Program-made: the position numbers and the translations under genes
Notes under the pieces: model-generated
The model's input: only the letters and a program-made list of their open reading frames with translations
What the model was told of the DNA's origin: nothing
Database searches by the model: none
Shown here: positions 17,143 to 25,658 of the stretch, piece after piece
Layout of the letters: each line of letters starts with the position of its first letter
Position numbering within the stretch: the stretch's first letter is position 1
From: CAYPZU01 sp964415395
Lineage (GTDB): Bacteria > Chlamydiota > Chlamydiia > Chlamydiales > SM23-39
Direction of reading: 5' to 3'
Assembly: GCA_964415395.1 (NCBI GenBank)
Contig: CAYPZU010000016.1
Location: forward strand, 1 to 35,283
Length of the DNA stretch: 35,283 nucleotides

Positions 17143-19413
17143 CTAAAGAACGTTTCGGGAGAGGAGAGGGCAATTGAGGAAGATCGTTTTCTGCAGAGGA
17201 AGAGAGGAGAGCGCTGCGACTCCGGCGTCGGTGAGTTTCGCGCTTCCTTTGATCGCAAGATTCCGGAGCACCCGGCTGCGCAATGCGGCCAGCGACCCAT
17301 CGCCGATCTCAGGGCAATCTTCGATGGAGAGAACGCGGAGGTCGGGATTGGCTGCGAGGAGAGGCGAGAGTCCCCGGTCGGTGATTTGCGGCATTTCGGA
17401 GAGCTGCAGGAACCAGAGGCTGTGGCAGGTTTTGGATAGGGTAATCAGATCGTCGTCCGTCAGGCTTTCCGAGCCAAGATGGAGCTGATGGAGCGCGGGA
17501 AGCTTGAGCAGCCAGTCGATCCGGAGGCGCGGGCATTGCAGGGCGTTCAGAAAGGAGAGCGAGGGGGCTTCGGGCCAATCGGTTCCGGTGATCTCGTCGA
17601 GTCCCTGCAGATTGAGCTCTTCGATAGCGGGGCACGATTTGAGGAGCGCATCGATTCCGGAGTCGGTGAGAAGGAGGCAGCGAGCGAGCGAGGCGCGCAG
17701 CAGCCCGGGATTCTCTTTTGCTTTTGCGGCGACCCGCTCATCGGTCGCTTCGAGCGAATCGCTTAAGTCAAGCCCGATGGAAGGGGGCGAGGGGGAGGGG
17801 GGATTTGTCTCGTAAAACGTTTGGAGGGAGGAGAAAAAGGCGGAGGTCTTTTCCTCCAGCTTGCGCGCGGTTTCGGGATGGCTTAAGGCAAGGTTGTTTT
17901 TTTCTTCCGGATCGGTGGCAAGGTCATAGAGTTCCTGTTTCCCTTCCTCGCGGGTGAATTTCCAGTTCGCTTCGCGGCACCCCTGGATCGGAACGTCGAA
18001 CGGGTGGGAAAAGTAGACGGGTAGAGATGTTTTCCGGAGAAGGCTGCTGCCCAGGCACGGATGGGAAATTCCGAGTAGATCGGCCAACGTGGGAAAGAGG
18101 TCGATCTGGCTGGCCGGCTCGTCGATTCGGAGCTTTTTGCGGATTCTCCCCTCTGCATAGATCAAAAGGGGAACGTGGATGTTGTCCTGGTAGAGATGAC
18201 GGTTGATCTCGAATTGCGGGCTACGGTCTTCCAGCTCCTGGCCGTGGTCGCCGTAAATGAAGAGGATCGATTTTTCGAGCAGGTTTTTCTTTCGGAGCTC
18301 TTCGATCAAAAGGCCGAGGCACTGATCGGTGTAGCTGAACGTCTCGAAAAATGAATTCCCTTTCGCGCCGCCAGGCGCGCTCCAGGGGTGGTGGTTGGAG
18401 ATCGTGAAAAGAGAGAGGAATGCGGGTTGGTTCTGTTTCTCCAGCCACGATGCGGCAAAAGGCATCAGGTATTCGTCATGCACGCCCCAGCTTGTGCTCT
18501 TTGCGCCTGGAACGGCTTTTTCGATTTCCCGTTTGCCCAGAATCGTCTGAAAACCGAGCTTTTGGAAGAGTTCATGGGAATAGCCGAAAGAGAGGTGTCC
18601 TCCCTGGATCAGTGCAGGATGGTAGCCGTTTTGAGAGAGGATGTGGGGCAGCGCAGGCTGCGAAAGGGAAAGATAGGGTTTTGTCGTTTTCCATTCAGGA
18701 GCAGGAGGAATTCCGAGAAACGAGGCGATGGAGCACTGCGCCGTCAGCGTGTCGGGAGAATGGAAAGAGGTGAAGAGGATCCCTTTTTCCGCCAGGGCGT
18801 CGAAACAGGGCGAGAGGGCTTTTTCCGCCCCGAGGCAGCCGACGTTTTTTGCGCGGAACGACTCAAGGATGACGAAGAGGATGTGGGGTTTATCTGACGC
18901 GGGAATGACGAACCGTTTTTTGCCGGCGGGAATGCGGAAAGAGAGAGAATCGGCTGCGGGTGTGATTTTTTTCTTCGCGAAGAGCCTTTTCTGCAGTTCG
19001 AAAAGCGGGTTCGGATGGGCGGCAGCCTCGGAGAAATAAATCATAATCCCGCTGAGAGAGAGGGAGACGAGCCAGAAGGGGAGGTTAGGAGAGGAGAGGA
19101 AGCCGAGAAACGAGAGGCTGATCAGACAGACTCCTCCAAGGAGATAGGGGATAGGGGTTAATTTCCGGGCCGAATCGAGGAAGGAGAGAGGGCGGAGAAG
19201 GTAGCTCCATTGCGTGAAGGGAGTGCCGAGCCGGTAGGAGAAAAACCAGCCGCCGAGCTGAATTGCAGCCAGCAACGGCCAGAGCGCTAGAGTAAAGGGA
19301 AAGAGGGAATAGAGGATCCCGAATTCGCTGACGACAAAAACGTCTTGCAGAAGCCCTCTCCATCCGGTTTTCAAACGGACAGCGAGAAAGGGGAGAAAGA
19401 ATGCGAGTTCCAT
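17143..19413 (-). CDS. LTA-synthase/phosphoethanolamine-transferase-like membrane enzyme fused to leucine-rich repeats (copy 2)
   Basis: A 756-residue paralogue of the next gene with the same order. Hydrophobic N-terminus about 1-130; AlkP-superfamily catalytic domain about 170-530; LRRs about 555-756. Catalytic residues are all present: E184 (ILESF), T224 (DTLTAQ), H341/H342 (SNHHPW) and D389-H390 (YGDHG). Late sulfatase-superfamily landmarks QIDLFPTLADLLG and ELYDLATDPEE are also seen. The LRR part is shorter and more diverged from copy 1 than the catalytic part (QITDRGLSPLL, KLTDAGVAAL). ATG 19413 directly abuts the stop of the methyltransferase gene (TGAATG), implying translational coupling. 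Probable headgroup transferase of the envelope; substrate unproven. Confidence 0.86.
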   Translation of the reverse strand: MELAFFLPFLAVRLKTGWRGLLQDVFVVSEFGILYSLFPFTLALWPLLAAIQLGGWFFSYRLGTPFTQWSYLLRPLSFLDSARKLTPIPYLLGGVCLISLSFLGFLSSPNLPFWLVSLSLSGIMIYFSEAAAHPNPLFELQKRLFAKKKITPAADSLSFRIPAGKKRFVIPASDKPHILFVILESFRAKNVGCLGAEKALSPCFDALAEKGILFTSFHSPDTLTAQCSIASFLGIPPAPEWKTTKPYLSLSQPALPHILSQNGYHPALIQGGHLSFGYSHELFQKLGFQTILGKREIEKAVPGAKSTSWGVHDEYLMPFAASWLEKQNQPAFLSLFTISNHHPWSAPGGAKGNSFFETFSYTDQCLGLLIEELRKKNLLEKSILFIYGDHGQELEDRSPQFEINRHLYQDNIHVPLLIYAEGRIRKKLRIDEPASQIDLFPTLADLLGISHPCLGSSLLRKTSLPVYFSHPFDVPIQGCREANWKFTREEGKQELYDLATDPEEKNNLALSHPETARKLEEKTSAFFSSLQTFYETNPPSPSPPSIGLDLSDSLEATDERVAAKAKENPGLLRASLARCLLLTDSGIDALLKSCPAIEELNLQGLDEITGTDWPEAPSLSFLNALQCPRLRIDWLLKLPALHQLHLGSESLTDDDLITLSKTCHSLWFLQLSEMPQITDRGLSPLLAANPDLRVLSIEDCPEIGDGSLAALRSRVLRNLAIKGSAKLTDAGVAALSSLPLQKTIFLNCPLLSRNVL

Positions 19414-20055
19414 TCAGTTTGTTTTGCGATAGAGCCAGAATCCCTTGAAGCAGTCGGATTCTTGCTGTTCATAGGCGAGAATATTCCCTTCGCGGATGAG
19501 CTTCAGCTTTCCTTTGAAGAGGCGGGCGTAGTCGAGGAAGGAGCGGTACTCTGCAAAGTAGCCTTCATTCGTCGAAGAGGTTCTTTTCGCGGCGCACGAC
19601 TCGCGGAAGAAGAGAAAGCCGCCGGGTTTGAGCCACCGGACGATATTTTCAGCGAGGGCGTGGGATTCAGAGTCGGTTAAATACATAAAAAGCCAGCTGA
19701 TGAAAACAAGGTCGAACGATCCGGATTCGAAATCGGCGTCGAGCGCATCTTTGCAATGATAGACTATGTTAGTGAAGCGGCTATTATTTTTCTCATTTTC
19801 TTTCAGGAACAGGGGATTGAAATCGAGAGCGGCTACGCTGCGGCACGTTTTCGCAAACTCTCCCGTAAAGCGCCCGATCCCCGCGCCCAGATCGAGGACG
19901 TCCGTTCCTTGGAGAGAGGGGAGATATCCGAGGATTTCCGGCCGTTCGCTCCGGTCGAGTTCGGTGGCAGAATGGTTGAGCAGCATCGAGCGGATTTCGG
20001 GGTTTTTCTGGTTCCAAAACCTCCCCGATTCGTGGCAGCGGCGAAGGTCTTTCAT
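19414..20055 (-). CDS. Class I SAM methyltransferase, phosphoethanolamine N-methyltransferase-like
   Basis: A 213-residue cytosolic methyltransferase. SAM motif I is VLDLGAGIGRF at 53-63. The whole chain resembles the first domain of plant phosphoethanolamine N-methyltransferase as I remember it: LDRSERPEIL (33-42), LGAGIGRFTGE, ALDF, FISWLFMYLTD (118-128), WLKPGG, FFRESC (149-154), and an ending like ILAY...GFWLYRK. This is a closer match than a generic SAM enzyme gives. That family methylates phosphoethanolamine toward phosphocholine. The start overlaps the rhomboid-like stop by 4 bases and the stop abuts the copy-2 transferase. The substrate is an inference; another small-molecule methyltransferase is possible. 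Confidence 0.82.
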   Translation of the reverse strand: MKDLRRCHESGRFWNQKNPEIRSMLLNHSATELDRSERPEILGYLPSLQGTDVLDLGAGIGRFTGEFAKTCRSVAALDFNPLFLKENEKNNSRFTNIVYHCKDALDADFESGSFDLVFISWLFMYLTDSESHALAENIVRWLKPGGFLFFRESCAAKRTSSTNEGYFAEYRSFLDYARLFKGKLKLIREGNILAYEQQESDCFKGFWLYRKTN

Positions 20056-20927
20056 TTTTTTCCGGTCGATTTGCGGGCGGAGATCGCTTTCATCCGCTGT
20101 TTCTCTTCCGGCGTGAGGGAATCTTCCCCGTGGAGAGAGATCCGGGCCAGCATCGCATCCATGAACTGGTCGTCGCTGAGCTGGGGGGCGCCGGAATGGA
20201 TGTCGTAGATTTTTGGCTGTTTGGGCGTTTTTTCCCTGCGGCCGATTTGGCGGAGCCTCTCGAGGGTGCGGAGAAGAGTTCGCTCGAAGGCGCGGAGAAA
20301 AAGGAAAGGGCTGTGCTCCCGGAAGGCGATCAGCGTGTAGAGGTAGCCGTAGAGGACGCTTCCCGAGTAGCTGGCGAGGCTGATCCAGTCGCTATTGGAA
20401 AGATCGATCAGGAGATTGGCGCCGATGAGGCCCAGAAGGAGCCATTTTGCCTTGAAGGGGATGGCGAAAAAGAGGAGGAGTTCGGCGTCGGGGTTGAGGA
20501 TGACCCAGGAGATCAGGAGGGCGTAGAGGGCGGTCGAACTGCCGGCCAGGGCGTAGGGTATGGAGAAGCCGTACATGAGGGCGAAGGCGGTCAGGCCGGC
20601 GAAAAGGCCAGCTCCGAAGTAGAGGCCGAGGAAGGTTCCGAGATGGGTGCGCTGGAGGAGCGAGGCGCCAAAGGTCCAAAGCAGGTACATGTTGAAGGCG
20701 AGGTGGAGGAGGAAGGGGAAGGAGATCGAGCCGAACTGGACGAAAAGGTAGGTGGCGAATTGCCAGAGAAAGAGGTGCTCGACGCCGGGTAGGGTGAGGG
20801 CGAGGAGGCCCTGCAGAAAAGGGAAAAAAGCGGCCGCCAGCGTGCATGCTGCAGTCGCTCCGATGAGGATTTTCAGGGCAGGAGGGGTCGCCTCAGGTCC
20901 TGGCTGGTAAGAGGATCGATAGGTCAT
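20052..20927 (-). CDS. Rhomboid-family membrane protein, catalytic His apparently replaced
   Basis: Polytopic membrane protein of about 291 residues with six or so helices and a basic cytosolic tail. From ATG 20927, the rhomboid motif HLAFN is at 75-79 and the serine motif GSST at 129-132 (S131). In the sixth helix, where active rhomboids have HxGG, this protein reads YSGSVLYG, so Tyr187 replaces the catalytic His. It may be a proteolytically dead rhomboid, or use another residue. A GTG at 20945 would add six residues; neither start has a strong ribosome-binding site. It is first in the four-gene operon and divergent from rpmE. Confidence 0.85.
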   Translation of the reverse strand: MTYRSSYQPGPEATPPALKILIGATAACTLAAAFFPFLQGLLALTLPGVEHLFLWQFATYLFVQFGSISFPFLLHLAFNMYLLWTFGASLLQRTHLGTFLGLYFGAGLFAGLTAFALMYGFSIPYALAGSSTALYALLISWVILNPDAELLLFFAIPFKAKWLLLGLIGANLLIDLSNSDWISLASYSGSVLYGYLYTLIAFREHSPFLFLRAFERTLLRTLERLRQIGRREKTPKQPKIYDIHSGAPQLSDDQFMDAMLARISLHGEDSLTPEEKQRMKAISARKSTGKK

Positions 20928-20963
20928 AAAAAAATTTTCTAACACATCCCTGGATTAAATTTG

Positions 20964-20992
20964 TTGAAAATTTCACCCCAAGACGATATTTT
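20964..20992 (+). promoter_or_regulatory. Predicted sigma-70-type promoter of rpmE
   Basis: TTGAAA (20964-20969) and TATTTT (20987-20992) with a 17-bp spacer lie 30 bp upstream of the rpmE ATG. It probably drives the rpmE-prfA-prmC run. Confidence 0.72.
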
Positions 20993-21022
20993 TGATGGGA
21001 AATTCTGAAAGGACTAATCTAT

Positions 21023-21340
21023 ATGAAAGACAAAAAGCACCCCCCATACCAGGAAGTTCTCTTCGTCGACTCTTCCACTGGAACGAAATTCGTCATCGGA
21101 AGCACGCTCCAGCCGAAAGAAAAAGAAAAATTCGAAGGGAAGGAATATCCTCTCTACCGCGTAGCCGTTTCTTCCGCTTCCCACCCGTTCTTCACGAAAG
21201 CCACCCAGTTTATGGATACTGAAGGCCGCGTCGACAAGTTCACCAAGAAGTATCAGCGCAAGACTGAGCAGGTGAAAGAGACGCAAGTGAAGCAGGAAGA
21301 AGCGAAGAAAGCGAAAGTCAAAGCTGCCAAGAAAAAATAA
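21023..21340 (+). CDS. rpmE: 50S ribosomal protein L31 (type B, zinc-free)
   Basis: Large-subunit protein. At 105 residues it is longer than E. coli L31 and lacks the CxxC zinc pair, placing it in the C-minus (type B) group: YQEVLFVDSSTGTKFVIGST, then SHPFFT and DTEGRVDKF. A Lys/Glu/Ala-rich tail of about 30 residues follows, as I recall for chlamydial L31. AAAGGA precedes the ATG by about 9 bases. The stop is 3 bp before prfA. Confidence 0.95.
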   Translation: MKDKKHPPYQEVLFVDSSTGTKFVIGSTLQPKEKEKFEGKEYPLYRVAVSSASHPFFTKATQFMDTEGRVDKFTKKYQRKTEQVKETQVKQEEAKKAKVKAAKKK

Positions 21341-21343
21341 GCC

Positions 21344-22408
21344 ATGAACGAGAAAGTCCAGCGGCTCCTCAGTCGTCTGCAAGAAGTTGAAGCCTTGCTG
21401 GGCGCTCCTGAGACTCTTTCGGATCAGAAACGGTATCGGCAGCTTACGCAGGAACACGCCCAGCTTTCCGAATTAAAGGAGAGCTGGGATCGACTCCAGT
21501 CCGCTGAGAAACAGCTTGCCGAGAACAAGGATCTGCTCCTTTCGGAGAAAGATCCAGAGATGGTTCAGCTCCTGCGCGATGAAATCGCCCAGCTCGAAGC
21601 TGACCGGATCGCTCTCGAAAAAAATGTTCAAAATCTCCTCGTCCCTCCCGATCCCCGAGACAGCCGCAATATCATTTTGGAGCTTCGCGCCGGAACCGGC
21701 GGCGACGAGGCGGCCCTTTTTGTCGCCGACTGCGTCCGCATGTACCAGTATTATGCGAACACAAAAGGCTGGAAATGCGAGATCCTTTCCAGTTCGCCGT
21801 CAGAGCTAGGCGGCTATAAAGAATACATCATGTCCCTCTCGGGACTGAACGTTTTCCGTCTCATGCAGTACGAAGCCGGGACGCACCGCGTCCAGAGGGT
21901 TCCCGATACCGAGACGCAGGGGCGCGTCCACACCTCGGCCATCACCGTTGCGGTGCTTTTGGAGCCGGCCGAAGAAGATAAGTTCCAGATCGACGAAAAA
22001 GATCTCCAGATCGACACCTTCCGCGCCAGCGGTGCCGGCGGCCAGCACGTCAACCGGACCGACTCGGCGGTTCGGATCACCCACATCCCTACAGGAACCG
22101 TCGTCGCGTGCCAGGAAGAGCGGAGCCAGCACAAGAACAAAGAGAAGGCGATGCGCCTCCTCTCGACCCGCATTATGGAGACGCAGAGAAGGAAAGCGCA
22201 TGAGGAAATGTCAGCTATACGCTTAAGCCAGGTCGGAAGCGGCGACCGCTCAGAGAGAATCCGGACCTACAATTTTCCACAGAACCGGGTCACCGACCAC
22301 CGGATCGATCTCACTCTCTACAAACTCGACCGGGTCATGGAAGGGGATCTCGACGACTTGACCATTCCTCTCGTCAATTACTTCTATCAGGAAAAATTAA
22401 CCACATGA
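21344..22408 (+). CDS. prfA: Peptide chain release factor 1
   Basis: Recognises UAA/UAG and triggers peptide release on the ribosome. The 354-residue product has the N-terminal helical domain, the codon-recognition region with a PxT tripeptide reading PDT (in QRVPDTETQGRVHTSA), and the catalytic GGQ at 232-234. The RF1-type PxT, rather than the SPF of RF2, decides the identity. It follows rpmE by 3 bp and overlaps prmC by 4 bases, the common prfA-prmC pairing in which PrmC methylates the GGQ glutamine. Confidence 0.97.
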   Translation: MNEKVQRLLSRLQEVEALLGAPETLSDQKRYRQLTQEHAQLSELKESWDRLQSAEKQLAENKDLLLSEKDPEMVQLLRDEIAQLEADRIALEKNVQNLLVPPDPRDSRNIILELRAGTGGDEAALFVADCVRMYQYYANTKGWKCEILSSSPSELGGYKEYIMSLSGLNVFRLMQYEAGTHRVQRVPDTETQGRVHTSAITVAVLLEPAEEDKFQIDEKDLQIDTFRASGAGGQHVNRTDSAVRITHIPTGTVVACQEERSQHKNKEKAMRLLSTRIMETQRRKAHEEMSAIRLSQVGSGDRSERIRTYNFPQNRVTDHRIDLTLYKLDRVMEGDLDDLTIPLVNYFYQEKLTT

Positions 22409-23274
22409 AGACGATCGGCGAAGTGCTCAAACTTTCCGCATCGTATCTCCAGGAAAGGCAGGCGGAAAATCCCCGCAGATCGGCTGAAGAACTCCTCGCT
22501 TCGCTTTTGAAGATGAAGCGGCTCGAGCTCTACATGCAGTTCGACAGGCCTCTGACCGAACCGGAGCTGGCCGCTCTGCGCGAACAGATTCGGCGCAAGG
22601 CCAAGGGCGAGCCTCTAGCGTATATCTCCGGAGAGGTTGAATTCCTCGATTGCAAAATCCGGGTCGACCGGAGGGTGCTGATTCCCCGCCAGGAGACCGA
22701 AATCCTGGCCGACCTCATCGTCAAGAAGCTCGGCGCCAGGGAGGGGGTCTTATGGGACGTCTGCACGGGCTCCGGCTGTTTGGGGATCGCCCTGAAAAAG
22801 GCGCTGCCCCAGCTTCAGGTCGTTTTGTCGGACCTTTCCAAAGACGCTTTGGCTCTGGCTCGAGAGAATGCGAGGGCGAACGGAGTCGAAGTGGAATTCC
22901 TTGAAGGCGATTTTTTGAAGCCGTTCGAAGGCCGCGTCTGTGATTTTTTTGTGTCGAACCCTCCTTATGTTTCGCAAAGCGAATATTTGAGCCTCGACCC
23001 CTCCGTCAGGGATTTCGAGCCCCAAATGGCCTTCGTCGGAGGGGAGAGCGGTCTTGCCTTCTACGAGAGGCTGGGACGCGATTTGCCCCGGTTTCTGAAG
23101 CCTGGGGGGGTGGCTTTTCTGGAGATCGGCGCGGGTCAGGGAGAGGCTGTGAAAAAAATATTTTCAGAGGCCGAATGGGCGCAGGCGGAGCTGAAGAAAG
23201 ACTGGTCTGGGCGCGACCGCTTCTTTTTCCTTGAAAAGCAATCATTTCACGAGTATCCTACTCCCTTAAATTGA
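22405..23274 (+). CDS. prmC: Release factor glutamine N5-methyltransferase PrmC (HemK)
   Basis: SAM-dependent enzyme that methylates the Gln of the GGQ motif in RF1/RF2. The 289-residue protein has an N-terminal helical RF-binding domain and the segment YISGEVEF. The SAM motif is DVCTGSGCLGIAL (118-130), and the Gln-methyltransferase signature NPPY is at 185-188. The ATG overlaps the prfA stop (ATGA), so the modifying enzyme is coupled to its substrate gene. Confidence 0.96.
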   Translation: MKTIGEVLKLSASYLQERQAENPRRSAEELLASLLKMKRLELYMQFDRPLTEPELAALREQIRRKAKGEPLAYISGEVEFLDCKIRVDRRVLIPRQETEILADLIVKKLGAREGVLWDVCTGSGCLGIALKKALPQLQVVLSDLSKDALALARENARANGVEVEFLEGDFLKPFEGRVCDFFVSNPPYVSQSEYLSLDPSVRDFEPQMAFVGGESGLAFYERLGRDLPRFLKPGGVAFLEIGAGQGEAVKKIFSEAEWAQAELKKDWSGRDRFFFLEKQSFHEYPTPLN

Positions 23275-23287
23275 CTATTACAGACTT

Positions 23288-24652
23288 ATGTTTGGCGCGC
23301 TTACTGATAAGCTCCAAAATCTTTTTTCGAGCCTTTCGGGCAAAAAGACCCTGACCGAGGACAACATCGCCGATGCGGTCCGCCAGGTGCGTCTTGCTTT
23401 GCTCGACGCCGACGTGAACTATACGGTCGTCGGGAACTTCGTCAAGAGAGTCAAAGAGAAGGCCCTCGGCGATGCGGTTTTGAAGTCGGTGAGTCCTGGC
23501 CAGCAGTTTACGAAACTCGTCCATGACGAGCTGATCGAACTGATGGGCGCAGTCGAGTCGCCCCTTGATTTGAAAGGGAAGCTCTCGGTCGTGATGCTCT
23601 GCGGGTTGCAGGGATCTGGAAAAACGACCTCGTGCGCCAAACTTGCCGTCTATATCGGCAAAACGGAAAAGCATAAGAAGATTCTCCTCGCCGCCTGCGA
23701 TTTGCAAAGGCCGGCTGCGGTAGAGCAGCTGAAAAAACTGGGGGCGTCAATCGCCGTTCCGGTTTTTACGGTCGAGGGAGAGAAAAATCCCGTCAAAGTC
23801 GCGAAAAAAGCGATGGAGAAAGCGGATGCCGAAGGGTTCGACGTCCTGATCGTCGACACGGCCGGCAGGCTCCATCTCGACGAAGAACTGATGGTCGAGC
23901 TGGAAGAGATGAAAAAGGCTCTGCAGCCGCGCGAAGTGCTCTTTGTGGCGAATGCTACAACGGGCCAGGACGCGGTGAAGACGGCCGCCGAATTCGACAA
24001 GCGGGTTCAGGTGACGGGAACGATCCTCACCATGCTCGACGGCAATAGCCGCGCTGGCGCTGCGATCTCGATCCGCGAAGTGACCCAGAAGCCGCTGAAA
24101 TTCGAAGGCGTGGGCGAGAAGACGGGCGATTTGCAGATTTTCAATCCCCGCTCGATGGCCGACCGGATTCTCGGCATGGGCGATGTGATCAACCTGGTGA
24201 AAAAAGCCCAGGAAAATTTCGACGAGGCCCAAAGCGCCGAACTCGAAAAGAAATTAAAGAAAGCGTCCTTCACCTACGACGACTACCTGAAGCAGATGGG
24301 GATGGTGAAGAAAATGGGCTCCTTCAAGAGCCTTTTGAAAATGCTCCCCGGCATGGGCTCGATGGGCGATCTCGACTTCTCCGACAAGGAGTTCGTCAAG
24401 ATGGAGGCGATGATCCTCTCCATGACTCCGGACGAGCGGAACGAGAAGAAGGAACTGGACTACACCCGTAAGAAGCGGATCTCCAAAGGAAGCGGCGTCT
24501 CTGTGGACGACATCAACCGCATGGTGAAAGGCTTTAAGAGGGTGAAACAGCTTTTTAAGAATATGCCCGATATGAAAGCCCAGGCGAAGAAGATGGGCCT
24601 ATCGGACTTGAATCAACTGAAAAAACAATTCGAAGGTAAAAAATGGCACTAG
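23288..24652 (+). CDS. ffh: Signal recognition particle protein Ffh (SRP54)
   Basis: GTPase that binds signal sequences and 4.5S RNA to target membrane proteins. Of 454 residues, the N domain is 1-95 and the G domain has P-loop GLQGSGKT at 106-113 and DTAGR at 190-194. The Met-rich M domain lies beyond about 325 (MGMVKKMGSFKSLLKMLPGM). There is no clear Shine-Dalgarno before ATG 23288, which is 13 bp past prmC. It overlaps rpsP by 10 bases. Confidence 0.98.
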   Translation: MFGALTDKLQNLFSSLSGKKTLTEDNIADAVRQVRLALLDADVNYTVVGNFVKRVKEKALGDAVLKSVSPGQQFTKLVHDELIELMGAVESPLDLKGKLSVVMLCGLQGSGKTTSCAKLAVYIGKTEKHKKILLAACDLQRPAAVEQLKKLGASIAVPVFTVEGEKNPVKVAKKAMEKADAEGFDVLIVDTAGRLHLDEELMVELEEMKKALQPREVLFVANATTGQDAVKTAAEFDKRVQVTGTILTMLDGNSRAGAAISIREVTQKPLKFEGVGEKTGDLQIFNPRSMADRILGMGDVINLVKKAQENFDEAQSAELEKKLKKASFTYDDYLKQMGMVKKMGSFKSLLKMLPGMGSMGDLDFSDKEFVKMEAMILSMTPDERNEKKELDYTRKKRISKGSGVSVDDINRMVKGFKRVKQLFKNMPDMKAQAKKMGLSDLNQLKKQFEGKKWH

Positions 24653-24957
24653 TCATTCGTATGAGACAGCAAGGCGCCAACAGCCGGCAGAGATTCCGTC
24701 TCGTTGTCACCAATTCCCGCCACCCCCGCGACGGCAAATACATCGAGATGGTGGGCTGGTACAATCCGTTCGGCGCAGACGATAAAAACTACTTCATCGA
24801 TGTGCCCCGCGTTCAATTCTGGCTCGACAATGGAGCGCAGATCAGCGATCGCGTTAAGTCTCTTGTGAAAAAACTCGCTCCAGAAGTCGTTAAGCAGATG
24901 AACGCGAAGAAAGTCGCGAAGATGGTGAAAGGGCGGGAGCAGCGCAAGAAGAAATAA
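24643..24957 (+). CDS. rpsP: 30S ribosomal protein S16
   Basis: Small-subunit assembly protein of 104 residues. Family landmarks are LVIRMRQQG at the start, NSRHPRDGKYIEMVGWYNP, and WLDNGAQISDRVKSL, with a Lys-rich tail. It begins within the last codons of ffh and ends one base into trmD (TAATG), giving a tightly coupled ffh-rpsP-trmD-rplS unit as in many bacteria. Confidence 0.98.
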   Translation: MALVIRMRQQGANSRQRFRLVVTNSRHPRDGKYIEMVGWYNPFGADDKNYFIDVPRVQFWLDNGAQISDRVKSLVKKLAPEVVKQMNAKKVAKMVKGREQRKKK

Positions 24958-25658
24958 TGATCGTCGACCTCCTGTCGCTCTTTCCCGATTATTTCCGGGG
25001 CCCCTTTGACGTCAGCATGATGAAACGGGCCCGGGAGTTCGGCTTCCTAGAGATCCGACATACCAATATCCGCGATTTTGCTGAAAATAAGCACGGGAGA
25101 GTCGATGAGCGCCCCTTTGGCGGAGGCCCTGGAATGGTCCTCTGTCCCGGTCCGGTGGCAAAAGCCATCCGGAGCGTGAAAAAACCCGGGTCGCGCGTGA
25201 TCTATCTGTCGCCCCAGGGAAACCTGCTGACAGCCGCCAAATGCCAGGAGCTCGCGAAATACGAGCATCTGGTTCTCCTCTGCGGCCATTCCGAAGGGGT
25301 TGACGAGCGGGTGATTCAGTCCGATGTAGATGCGGAGATCAGCATCGGCGACTATGTGCTGACGAACGGCGGGGCCGCCGCGATCGTCCTCATCGATGCC
25401 GTCGCCCGGTTCATCCCGGGAGTGATCGGGCATCCAGAGGCTGTCTTCGCAGATTCCTTCCAGGAAGGGATTTTCGATGCGCCCCACTACACAAGGCCAG
25501 AGGTGTTCGAAGGGATGGAAGTCCCAGCCGTGCTGAGAGAAGGACACCACGCGAAAATTGAAGCATGGCGAAAAAGCGAAGCATTAAAAAAAACACGCCG
25601 GGTACGACCCGATTTATGTGAAAAGGAGAACTATTGTGAGCCGCTCGCGAATCATTGA
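24957..25658 (+). CDS. trmD: tRNA (guanine37-N1)-methyltransferase
   Basis: SPOUT-class enzyme that methylates G37 in tRNAs read at CNN codons, preventing frameshifts. The 233-residue protein shows the trefoil-knot landmarks GGGPGMVL, YLSPQGN, LCGHSEGVDERV and SIGDYVLTNGG. The C-terminal helical domain ends in a variant of the family's RRPDLL (RRVRPDL). The last 11 or so residues extend past that motif and overlap the start of rplS by 23 bases. Confidence 0.97.
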   Translation: MIVDLLSLFPDYFRGPFDVSMMKRAREFGFLEIRHTNIRDFAENKHGRVDERPFGGGPGMVLCPGPVAKAIRSVKKPGSRVIYLSPQGNLLTAAKCQELAKYEHLVLLCGHSEGVDERVIQSDVDAEISIGDYVLTNGGAAAIVLIDAVARFIPGVIGHPEAVFADSFQEGIFDAPHYTRPEVFEGMEVPAVLREGHHAKIEAWRKSEALKKTRRVRPDLCEKENYCEPLANH

